This document shows positions 46,502-54,680 of a stretch of 60,439 nt of DNA, one piece after another. The notes beneath the pieces were generated by a model. It saw nothing but the letters and a program-made list of their open reading frames with translations, was not told where the DNA came from and did not search any database. The position numbers and the translations under genes are program-made. Source of the stretch: JBBECJ01 sp963763325 (GTDB lineage Bacteria > Chloroflexota > Chloroflexia > Thermomicrobiales > CFX8). Each line of letters opens with the position of its first letter. The first letter of the stretch is position 1. The stretch covers positions 1-60,439 of the forward strand of contig CAVXOL010000013.1 of assembly GCA_963763325.1 (NCBI GenBank). Direction: 5' to 3'.

Positions 46502-47398
46502 CAGAGGGCCACGAACGGAGGCTGCCGACGGCGCCTGGACCGGGAGCGCATCAGCCGGCGTTGCGACGAACGATCCCAGCCCACCACTCAGGTCGTACTG
46601 CACCCGCAAGACGATCGATTGACCGGCGTGAACCGCAATTGGCGCAGGCAGGTCGATAATCTTGTCACCATTGAGCGCATTCGTAGCGCCAAGATCGACC
46701 CCATCGGCGAGGTACAGCCGGCCCGAAATTCTGATGCCGTTGGCGAGACCGTCGTGCTGGCCCACCAGCACGACGGTCGTGTCGACCGATTCCGCGATCC
46801 GTTCGTGGAATGTGATGTGTGAGACCGCCAGCCGGTTGGTGAGGCTTGCTATCGGCGTGGCGTGCCAGGCAGCGCCAGGATCGCGATAGAACGGCCATTC
46901 GTGCTTCGGGGCGCTGATTCGGAAACCGTAGTAGACATCATCAACGCAGACAAGATCGACAAGGGTGGTGTAGCTGGCGGGGATGACGGTCGTCTGGCTG
47001 TCGATCACTCCGTTGGAGGATAGGGCGGTGATGGCGTGCGCCTGTACTTCATCCATCAGGCCGGTGTCGATTATTTCGGCGATGACGACATCGACTCCGG
47101 GCGGAAGGGAGACATCGCGAACGTCACCTTCAATGACAGAGATGATCCCTTCCATCCCGTTGAGCTCGATGCTGGTCCGCAAGCGTGCAGCAAGGAGCGG
47201 GTCGATCTCAACGGCCAGCACATGGCTCGCGCCAGCCTCGGCGGCAAAGAACGAAAGGATGCCGGTACCGGCGCCAGCGTCAACAACGACATCGCCGGGG
47301 CGAACGACACGATGGATCGCCTCACGGAACGCCCGGGTCCGAACGGTATCTTTCAGGCACATATATGGGAAGTCGGTGTTTGACCAGATTTCGGACAC
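46481..47398 (-). CDS. PRMT-like SAM-dependent methyltransferase
   Basis: 305 residues resembling protein arginine methyltransferases rather than ordinary small-molecule enzymes: VVDAGAGTGILSFFAAEAGA is motif I, ISVIEGDVRDVSLPPGVDVV the post-I region, and VVIAEIIDTGLMDE stands where PRMTs have their double-Glu loop. The C-terminal half is beta-rich as in PRMT barrels. The start is a GTG at 47398 with AAGGA 10 bases upstream. Tail-to-tail overlap of 21 bp with the lyase gene. Target unknown; true arginine methylation is not shown. Confidence 0.7.
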   Translation of the reverse strand: MSEIWSNTDFPYMCLKDTVRTRAFREAIHRVVRPGDVVVDAGAGTGILSFFAAEAGASHVLAVEIDPLLAARLRTSIELNGMEGIISVIEGDVRDVSLPPGVDVVIAEIIDTGLMDEVQAHAITALSSNGVIDSQTTVIPASYTTLVDLVCVDDVYYGFRISAPKHEWPFYRDPGAAWHATPIASLTNRLAVSHITFHERIAESVDTTVVLVGQHDGLANGIRISGRLYLADGVDLGATNALNGDKIIDLPAPIAVHAGQSIVLRVQYDLSGGLGSFVATPADALPVQAPSAASVRGPLLVSDRK

Positions 47399-47510
47399 GT
47401 TCGAGGTTCCTTCGTCAGATGAGCGAGGGCTGCCGAATCCAGCACGGCGGCCTACGACTACTGTGACGTCCGGAGGAGGCGAATTCCACGAAGGTGGGTC
47501 ACAGATCGAG

Positions 47511-48316
47511 TCACAGGTTCGTTCGCGATGTATGCCAGGCGTTACGCGCGAACAGGCGCGGCAGATCGGCGACCGAGGCGAGCAGATGATCGGGGGCGCC
47601 ATAGGAGAGGTCGGTGTCCCGGAAGGAGCCGGTCTGGACGAGGACGCCGGTTGCGCCGAGGCGCATGGCGGGGAGGATGTCGTGGCGGTGGGTGTCGCCG
47701 ACCATGACGATTCGGGAGGGCGGCAGGCCGAGGCTGCGGAAGGCGGCGCGGAAGAACGGGGCGGCAGGTTTGCCGACGACGGTGGCGCGGCGGCCGGTGA
47801 CGTGTTCGAGGCCCTTGACGAAGGCGCCAGCGTCGAGGGCGGGGCCGGTGCGCCGTCTGCCACCAGTGGTTGCGATGGATGGCGACGAGGGCGGCGCCGT
47901 TCATGAGTAGCCGGAAGGCGTGGTTCATCGCCGGGTAGGTGAAGTGCTCCTCGGCGCCACCGACGATCACGACCTGGGCGTCGGAGCCATCAGTCAGCGG
48001 GACGCCGTCGAAGTCGGCCAGGACGGCGGGCTTGACGATCGCGTAGGCTGGCTGATCCGGATATTTGCTGCGTACGTACGCAGCAGTTGCGACCGGGGCG
48101 GTGATGATCTCGTCGTCGGTGACGTGGAAGCCGAGGTCGCGCAGGAGGGTGCCGAGCGAGGCGCGGGTCCGGACGGTCGTGTTGGTCAGCAACCGGAACG
48201 GGACGTTCATCTCACGCAGGCGGGCGAGGGCGTCAACGGCACCGGGGATCGGGTCGCCGTCGATGTGGAGGACGCCGTCAACGTCGATGAGGGCGGCGTT
48301 GAGAATGCTCGCTCAT
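47511..48316 (-). CDS. HAD-IIA family phosphatase (frameshifted)
   Basis: About 265 residues in three frames: ALIDVDGVLHIDGDPIPGA (motif I, DxD), VPFRLLTNTTVRTRASLGTL (motif II), VIVGGAEEHFTYPAMNHAFR, then VVGKPAAPFFRAAFRSLGLP and VMVGDTHRHDILPAMRLGAT (motifs III and IV). Breaks fall just after the ATG (about 48305) and near 47850. GGGAGG precedes the ATG at 48316. LHPP/NagD-like sugar- or pyridoxal-phosphate phosphatase. Confidence 0.8.
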
Positions 48317-48411
48317 GACAACCTCCCTGGGACGCTTGCGGATCGGTCGGCGTGATTGAAAAACGTGCTCAATGAGGCTGCCGCACCTTGGGCGCGGAAT
48401 CAAGATGCGCC

Positions 48412-48439
48412 TTGACAAACTGGAATGACGGGCTAGTGT
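48412..48439 (+). promoter_or_regulatory. Sigma-70-type promoter
   Basis: TTGACA at 48412-48417, 16-base spacer, TAGTGT at 48434-48439, about 85 bases before the gene at 48522. Confidence 0.45.
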
Positions 48440-48521
48440 ACGTATAGGACATCTGTTCGACATCGCCGCGAAGGGAATGGTCAGATGCGACGTTGCCGGA
48501 TCTGCTGTGTTGGGAGGAGCC

Positions 48522-49205
48522 GTGGCTAACCAGATCAGGGTGGTACTGGAAACCGGGCCGAAGGGCAAGAAGGTCGTGGCGGTCGCGCCAGATTGGCCCG
48601 GTCTGGCGCGCGGGGCGAAAACCGGGGAGGCCGCGGTCGAACGGCTACGCTCCTACCTGCCACGCTATGCACCGGTGGCGCAACTGGCCGGGATGGACGC
48701 AGCGTTTTCGGCCACCATCGCCGGACCACTCGACCTGGTCGAGCAGTATCCGGGCACGGGTTCAACCGACTTCTGGGGCATCTCGTACGCGTTTTCGAGC
48801 ATCGATCAGCAAGCCATGTCGCACGACGCCCTGGAGCGTGAGATGACGCTGATGCGAGCGAGTTGGGCGTTCTTCGACGATGTGCGGTCGCGTGTGTCGG
48901 CGGAGCTGCAGAAGGGTCCGCGCGGCGGCGGGCGCGATCGGGACCAGATCGTTCGTCATACGCTTGCCGCTGAGCGGGACTGGTCGCCGAAGCCCGGCGA
49001 GCGCACTCCGCTGGACGAGATGCTGACCGACGAAGGACTGAACGCGCATCGCGACGCCTATTGCAGCGCGATTCGGGCGTTGCATTCCGAGGGCAAAATG
49101 GCCAGCAAGTGGCCACTCCGGTATCTGATTCGGCACACCGCGTTTCACACGCTCGACCACGCCTGGGAAATGGAGGACAAGGACCTGACAGACAAACAAG
49201 CGTGA
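48522..49205 (+). CDS. DinB-like / uncharacterised conserved protein
   Basis: 227 residues from the GTG at 48522 (GGGAGGAGCC upstream). VVLETGPKGKKVVAVAPDWP starts a segment like type II antitoxin HicB folds; the C-terminal half (RDQIVRHTLAAERDWSPKPG, PLRYLIRHTAFHTLDHAWEM) has DinB-like histidines. I recognise the general type but no named function. Confidence 0.6.
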   Translation: MANQIRVVLETGPKGKKVVAVAPDWPGLARGAKTGEAAVERLRSYLPRYAPVAQLAGMDAAFSATIAGPLDLVEQYPGTGSTDFWGISYAFSSIDQQAMSHDALEREMTLMRASWAFFDDVRSRVSAELQKGPRGGGRDRDQIVRHTLAAERDWSPKPGERTPLDEMLTDEGLNAHRDAYCSAIRALHSEGKMASKWPLRYLIRHTAFHTLDHAWEMEDKDLTDKQA

Positions 49206-49432
49206 GGTCGGGCGTCAGGGAACGCCCGTTCTTCTGCGGACACGTCGGTCGGTCGTGGATGCGAGGTGATATCTCCATGTAGCCACGCTTCTCTGCGCCG
49301 GTTGGCGCATGAGACTGCAATATCGTTCGGGAATAGGGAAGCGCCGCGTGTGTTAGAGATAGTACGCGGACTGGGAACACCAGTCCGTTGCATGCTGTCG
49401 GCCGAGAAGTGAAAGGCTGACAGCGCCCTCTC

Positions 49433-49462
49433 TTGACATGTTGGCAGGGCGATTGCTAGTCT
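49433..49462 (+). promoter_or_regulatory. Sigma-70-type promoter upstream of cysteine cluster
   Basis: TTGACA (49433-49438), 18-base spacer, TAGTCT (49457-49462). A start near 49469 would give either a 335-base leader for cysM or a transcript for the small frame at 49503. Confidence 0.45.
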
Positions 49463-49502
49463 CTGTTGTCTGCAAGCGGTCGTGGTCCAGGGATGATAGC
49501 GA

Positions 49503-49655
49503 GTGATCGACGTGATTTTCGGCGAACAGGAATTTCATCCGGAGAGCGGCCCACGCGGCGGCGCACTGGATGCTGCCTGGCCGAGCACGCCGGTCGCGCA
49601 CCTGGCCTACGAGACCGACAACCACTTCGCCACGATTCACTGTCCACGCACATAG
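49503..49655 (+). CDS. Possible small protein, 50 residues
   Basis: GTG start, MIDVIFGEQEFHPESGPRGG, then ALDAAWPSTPVAHLAYETDN, ending HCPRT. Codon use looks like real genes nearby and a promoter lies 40 bases upstream, but the ribosome-binding site is weak and no family is recognised. Might be a leader peptide or gene remnant before cysM. Confidence 0.35.
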   Translation: MIDVIFGEQEFHPESGPRGGALDAAWPSTPVAHLAYETDNHFATIHCPRT

Positions 49656-49804
49656 ACGCGGCCGGCCCGGCAACCGGGTGGCCACGTCACTGACGGCATT
49701 TCGGCGCGATTGCCGGTGCCAGTCACTTCCACGTCCGTCGCGGCATGGCCGCTGCGGCGTTGTGTTGACGTTCTGTGTGTGGAAACGAGTGAGTACGAAT
49801 TCTT

Positions 49805-50823
49805 ATGGCAACGACCTATCACGAAACTGAAGTTGAAGTTATTGAAGAGACGCTGCTCGACACCAGCGCGCTGGTGCTGCCGACGAGTCGCGGCCAGCGG
49901 CTGACCGACCTGATCGGCAACACGCCACTGTTGCGGCTGCGCTCGATCGAGCCGCACGCCGGGATCGAGATCTACGGCAAGGCCGAGTGGTTCAACCCGG
50001 GCGGCTCGGTCAAGGACCGCGCGGCGCTGGCGATGATCGAGGCCGGCGAGCGGACCGGCGCGCTGACGAAGGACAAGATCCTCCTCGACGCCACCAGCGG
50101 CAACACCGGCATCGCCTACGCGATGATCGGCGCGGCGCGCGGCTACAAGGTGATGCTGTGTGTGCCGGCGACGGCCAGCGAGGAGCGCAAGAAGATCCTC
50201 CAGGCGCACGGCGTCGAGCTGGTCTTCACCGATCCGGCCGAGGGATCGGACGGCGCGATCCGCAAGGTGCGCGAAGCTGCTACGCGGCCGATCCGGAGCG
50301 CTACTTCTACCCCGACCAGTACAACAACCCGGAGAACTGGCGGGCGCACTTCCGGACGACCGGCGCCGAGATCTGGCAGCAGACTGGCGGGCGGATCACC
50401 CACTTCCTGGCCGGACTCGGCACGAGCGGCACGTTCGTCGGGACGACGCGGCGGCTGAAGCTCTACAACCCGGACATCGAAGCCATCTCGGTCCAGCCCG
50501 ATTCGCCGTTCAACGGCCTCGAAGGGCTGAAGCACATGGAGACGGCGATCGTGCCGGGCATCTACGACGAGACGCTGGCCGACCGCAACGTCCCGATCGA
50601 GACCGAAGCGGCCTACGCGATGGTCCGGCGGATGGCGCGCGAAGAGGGCATCCTGATCGGCATCTCGGGCGGGGCGGCGCTGGCCGTCGCCGAGCGGGTT
50701 GCGAACGAGGTTCCGGTGACGGGATCGGCCGTGATTGTGACGATCCTGCCGGACAGCGGCAACCGCTATTTGAGCGACCGGTTCTGGAACGAGGGTGAGG
50801 AACGCAGGGATATAGGGACGTAG
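49805..50823 (+). CDS. cysM: CysM-type cysteine synthase (frameshifted)
   Basis: About 339 residues, a fold-type II PLP enzyme. PLP lysine in WFNPGGSVKDRAALAMIE, phosphate loop DATSGNTGIAYAMIG, GLGTSGTFVGTTRRL and GISGGAALAVAE are seen. One base is missing near 50280. Because mec, cysO and moeZ homologues follow directly, it is probably the O-phosphoserine/CysO-dependent synthase: it joins thiocarboxylated CysO to the aminoacrylate to give CysO-Cys, rather than using free sulfide. The ATG at 49805 is reasonable although its ribosome-binding site is weak. Confidence 0.85.
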
Positions 50824-50842
50824 GGGAGGACACGACCGCTTG

Positions 50843-50982
50843 CCCTGTCATCCTGAGCCGCAGCGAAGGATCGCTTGGCGTCAGCGACGGGATCGCGTCG
50901 GTCGGAAGAACGTCGTCATCCCGCCCGAACCTACCTCGATTCAAGGCCAGGCGATCCTTCGCTGCGGCTCAGGATGACAGGG
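50843..50982. repeat. Palindromic element, copy C
   Basis: Exact 32-bp arms at 50843-50874 and 50951-50982, sharing TGTCATCCTGAGCCGCAGCG with copies A and B. Lies between cysM and mec, inside the presumed operon. Confidence 0.88.
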
Positions 50983-51034
50983 AAACTGGTCGATTCCTGC
51001 AAAATGTAGACGATGTTTGGAGATTGGAACACAT

Positions 51035-51477
51035 TTGACGAACGCGGAAACGACAACACGAGCAGCGCCGGTGCGGTTGCCGCAGGCGTTGTGGGACGAG
51101 ATCGCGCGGCACGGCGAGGCGACGTTTCCGGACGAGTGTTGCGGGGCGTTGCTGGGCCGCGAGGAGGATGGCGTTCGGGTCGTCGAGCGGTTGCTGCCGA
51201 TCGACAACGTCTGGGACGAGACCGAGCGGCGGCGGCGCTTTCTGATCGACGGGCGGACCGTCATGCGGGTCGAGAAGGACGCGGCCCGCGAGGGGCTGCT
51301 GTCCTGGGCTACTATCATTCGCATCCGGACGCGCCGGCCAGGCCGTCCGAGTTCGACCGCGAGTGGGCGCTGCCCTGGAACACCTATCTGATCGCCAGCA
51401 TCCGATCGGGACGCTACGATACGCTGACTGGCTGGCAGTTGAGGGATGACCGTTCGGGATATGACGAGGTTGGGTGA
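51035..51477 (+). CDS. mec: JAMM/Mpn+ metalloprotease, Mec type (frameshifted)
   Basis: About 145 residues. FPDECCGALLGREEDGV carries the catalytic Glu; GYYHSHPDAPARPSEFD carries the zinc ligands HxH and distal Asp. One base is missing near 51310. In Mycobacterium tuberculosis the Mec protease releases cysteine from CysO-Cys, and the order here (cysM, mec, cysO, moeZ) fits that. The start is unclear: TTG at 51035 or 51017. Confidence 0.82.
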
Positions 51478-51556
51478 CGCGTGACGCGTGATGCGTGACG
51501 CGAAGGAACGACCAGGATTCGGACACACGCGTCACGCATCACGCGTCACGCGTCAC
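51473..51556. repeat. GTGACGCG inverted repeat
   Basis: A 29-bp arm built of GTGACGC-type units (51473-51501) has its exact complement at 51528-51556, 26-base centre. It overlaps the mec stop and ends 13 bases before the cysO start codon, so it may affect readthrough or translation. Confidence 0.85.
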
Positions 51557-51568
51557 GGAGGAGGAACA

Positions 51569-51856
51569 ATGACAACAGGCATCGCACAGGCAACGATCTT
51601 CATCCCGACGGCGTTGCGCGGGTTCGCGGGTGGCAACGCCAGCTACAGCGTCCCGGCGACGACGGTTGGCGAGGCGCTGACGCAGTTCACGGCTGAGTAT
51701 CCGGAGCTGAAGAAGCACCTGTACAACGACGAGGGCAAGCTGCGCTCGTTCGTGAACATCTACGTCGGCGAGGAAGATATCCGCTACCTCGACGGCGAGA
51801 GCACGGCGCTGGACGCCGGCAGCGAGATCACGATCGTGCCTTCGATCGCGGGTGGC
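51569..51856 (+). CDS. cysO: CysO/ThiS/MoaD-like sulfur-carrier protein
   Basis: A beta-grasp carrier of 96 residues ending in Gly-Gly: ATIFIPTALRGFAGGNASYS, KLRSFVNIYVGEEDIRYLDG and ITIVPSIAGG. CysO of Mycobacterium is 93 residues and also ends PAVAGG. The frame has no stop after GG; it runs on in a non-coding register through moeZ, so a stop was probably lost by an indel. CGGAGGAGG precedes the ATG. Its GG end is adenylated and thiocarboxylated by the next gene product. Confidence 0.85.
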
Positions 51857-53032
51857 GCGGCGGCGCCGGTCGGCGGACGTGGAGGCGCTCTCGGGCGACG
51901 AGATCCTGCGCTACAGCCGCCACCTGATCATGCCGGAGGTGGCGCTGTCGGGGCAGGAGAAGCTGAAGGCGGCCAAGGTGCTGCTGATCGGCGCGGGTGG
52001 GCTCGGCGCGCCGCTCGGGCTGTATCTGGCGGCGGCGGGTGTCGGGACGATCGGGCTGGTCGACGCGCGATGTCGTCGATTTCACCAACCTCCAGCGGCA
52101 GGTGATCTACGGCACGTCGGACGTCGGGACCGGCAAGCTCGAAGCGGCCAGCCAGCGGCTGCGCGACCTCAACCCGCACATCACGATCAACACCCACGAG
52201 GTCCGGCTCAGCAGCGAGAACGCGCTGGAGCTGTTCAAGGACTACGACATCATCGTCGACGGCACCGACAACTTCCCGACGCGCTACCTGGTCAACGACG
52301 CCTGCGTGATGCTCGGCAAGCCGAACGTCTACGGCAGCATCTTCCGCTTCGAGGGGCAGGTCTCGGTCTTCTACGCCCAGGAAGGACCGTGCTACCGCTG
52401 CCTCTATCCGGAACCGCCTCCCCCCGGGCTGGTGCCGTCGTGCGCCGAGGGTGGCGTGCTGGGCATCCTGCCGGGGTCGGTCGGGACGATGCAGGCGACC
52501 GAGACGATCAAGCTGATCCTGGGCATCGGCGAGCCGCTGATCGGCCGCCTGCTGCGCTACGACGCGCTGGCGATGCGCTTCAAGGAGTACAAGCTGCGCA
52601 AGGACCCGCACTGCCCGGTCTGCGGAGAGAACCCAACGGTCACCGAACTGATCGACTACATGGAGTTCTGCGGCGTCACGCCGGAGCTGAAGCCGACCGA
52701 GGTCGTCGCGCCGGAGTGGCAGATCACGCCGACCGAGCTGGTCGCCGAAGCGATCTGCTGGCTGGAACCCGCTCGTCGTCGATGTCCGCGAGCCGCACGA
52801 GTGGGAGATCGTCAACCTGCCGGACAGCGTCCTGATCCCGGTCGGCGATGTCCCGGCCCGGATGCATGAGCTGGATTCGACGCGCGACATCGTGCTCGTC
52901 TGCCGGACGGGTGTGCGGTCGGCCCGCGCGCTGGAGCAGTTGCGGTCGGCCGGCTTCGACCGGCTCAAGAACCTGACCGGCGGCATCCACGCCTGGTCCG
53001 ACGAGGTCGATCCGAGCGTGCCGAAGTATTGA
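51852..53032 (+). CDS. moeZ: MoeZ/ThiF-type adenylyltransferase-sulfurtransferase (frameshifted)
   Basis: About 390 residues. E1-like domain: LRYSRHLIMPEVALSGQEKL, VLLIGAGGLGAPLGLYLAAA (ATP site), DGTDNFPTRYLVND, zinc Cys pairs YRCLYPE and HCPVCGENPT. C-terminal rhodanese domain with VVDVREPHEWEIVNLPDSVL and the persulfide Cys in LVCRTGVRSARAL. Indels near 52065 and 52775 split it into three frames. It activates and sulfurylates CysO, completing the cysteine pathway. The GTG at 51852 overlaps the cysO end. Confidence 0.85.
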
Positions 53033-53037
53033 GCGGC

Positions 53038-53068
53038 GGGAATCGGGATTCGGGAACCGGGAATCAGG
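53038..53068. repeat. GGGAATCGG-type repeat, single arm
   Basis: CGGGAATCGGGATTCGGGAA followed by CCGGGAATC; same unit as at 34213 and 39244 but without a visible opposite arm. Confidence 0.6.
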
Positions 53069-53094
53069 GTTTCCGACGCGATTTAGAGTTTGCT

Positions 53095-53126
53095 AGCCCC
53101 TTCTTCCAGACTTGGGAGAAGGGGCT
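53095..53126. terminator. Terminator after moeZ
   Basis: AGCCCCTTCT (53095-53104), 12-base loop, AGAAGGGGCT (53117-53126): perfect 10-bp stem ending the cysteine operon. Confidence 0.85.
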
Positions 53127-53440
53127 TCGTCACGTCAAAAGGATGCGAGCCCGCATCATCCCACTGTCTGGTTCCACGACGATGCGCTGGTCGAGCTAGC
53201 ACGCCGATTCCCCGTCGATCGAACTGCAGTTGGCCGTTCGTACTAATTCTTTCTGCTTTGGCCGCGATCTGCCCCCAATCCTACGGTCGCACTGATATCC
53301 TGCTGAACACTGACAATGCTCTCGATGCCTGAAACTCCACACTCGTCCACGTCGATTGACGTGTCAAGTGAGACGTGATTCGGGTTGCAACGGGAGCGAG
53401 TCCTGCCGGATTCGTTGCTGCTCTATCTGACAGGGTCATC
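53127..53440. other. Intergenic stretch without supported genes
   Basis: About 314 bases, less GC-rich than average. The only structure I see is TTGACGTGTCAA at 53356, which might be part of a promoter for the next gene. Confidence 0.4.
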
Positions 53441-54439
53441 ATGCAGACGACCGACGCGCTAAGTACGCTCATCCCACGATATTTCGATGCTGTTCAGTCA
53501 GCCGATGATGGTCAGTATCGTGTGAGAAGCGCCACGTTCTGGCGCTCGCTGGCTCTTGATCGGGTTTCTGAAGCGGACGTCGCCATGGTGCGTCAGCGAT
53601 TCGCAGCATATGGTATCGATGTCTCAACCCCGACCGGCGACCTTGGCCATGAAGCGCCAGATGCGTGGGTTGTGCTGACGGCTGCGTCCGCGAGTCCTCG
53701 CCGGGCCACGAGTATTGACGCGCTTCCGGACTCGCTATTTGGCGACGCTTCCGATCCAGTTCCGTCGCTACCCGACGCCGGCATGACCGACACGCGACAG
53801 ATTGAACCGTCACCGGCAGCGATGACTTCGATGGACACGCCATCAACCGTCGCTGGATCGCGCCAGCCAGCGACGACAACCAGCGCTACCGTGCTACCTC
53901 CCACCGACGGTACGTGGAGCAATGGCTCGTCTGACGCCTCGACGTGGGTACTCTGCCCGTCGTGTGGCGCGACGGTGCTGCTGTCAGCATTGTTCTGTCC
54001 GCTCTGTGATCTGCCCCGGACACATGTCCGTGAGCAGATGCGACAGCGGGCGACCACAACCGGTGAGGCGTATCCTGCCTTGCTCGACCGTGTCCGGGCT
54101 GAGGGCTGGCCGCTGCCTCCCACGCGACATCAGCGTGTTACGGTGCCGACCGAAGCATCGGTCATCATCGGCATTGTCGTCCTTGGCATCGGTGCTCGAC
54201 TTGGGAACATGGTCATGCCGCTCCTCGTGGTCGGTGCCCTCGTCGTGCTCGGAGTCTCGGTCGTGAAACCGGACATCCTTAAAACCGTGATGGGTCGCAG
54301 GTCGTCGCGTCAGGACCTGCGCTTTGCCGACGGGACACTGATGCAGATCGTGATCGTGGTCACGGTCATCGTCGCGATGTACCTGTTATCACCGGGGACT
54401 GCGATGTTCGGGATGAGAGATGGGGTCAACTTCCCCTAG
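53441..54439 (+). CDS. Zinc-ribbon membrane protein of unknown function
   Basis: 332 residues. The N-terminal ~90 residues look like a small alpha/beta domain, followed by a Ser/Thr/Pro-rich linker. A zinc ribbon follows (WVLCPSCGATVLLSALFCPL, then C). Two or three membrane helices are at the C-terminus (ASVIIGIVVLGIGARLGNMV, MQIVIVVTVIVAMYLLSP). Codon use is a little less GC-biased than its neighbours. The ATG at 53441 is preferred over 53375 as AGGG precedes it. No known family. Confidence 0.55.
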   Translation: MQTTDALSTLIPRYFDAVQSADDGQYRVRSATFWRSLALDRVSEADVAMVRQRFAAYGIDVSTPTGDLGHEAPDAWVVLTAASASPRRATSIDALPDSLFGDASDPVPSLPDAGMTDTRQIEPSPAAMTSMDTPSTVAGSRQPATTTSATVLPPTDGTWSNGSSDASTWVLCPSCGATVLLSALFCPLCDLPRTHVREQMRQRATTTGEAYPALLDRVRAEGWPLPPTRHQRVTVPTEASVIIGIVVLGIGARLGNMVMPLLVVGALVVLGVSVVKPDILKTVMGRRSSRQDLRFADGTLMQIVIVVTVIVAMYLLSPGTAMFGMRDGVNFP

Positions 54440-54680
54440 GCGCCTTTAACTGACACGCTCGAACAGACAGCACGGGCAGTTCCCCGCTAGCGCTGCGTGC
54501 ATGTCAAAGCGCCCTGGAGGCGGTTCCCTCGGGCTGATCGGTTCCGGACGAGCATCGAGACGTGTAGCGGTACCTCGGGCATTCCCGCTCCTGGAAGCAT
54601 GGTTACCACAATCACCTCAATGTTCTCGCTGTGCATGCTATCGTGGCGCATTCCAGTCGTGGCAGTGGACGGAGTCCGGC

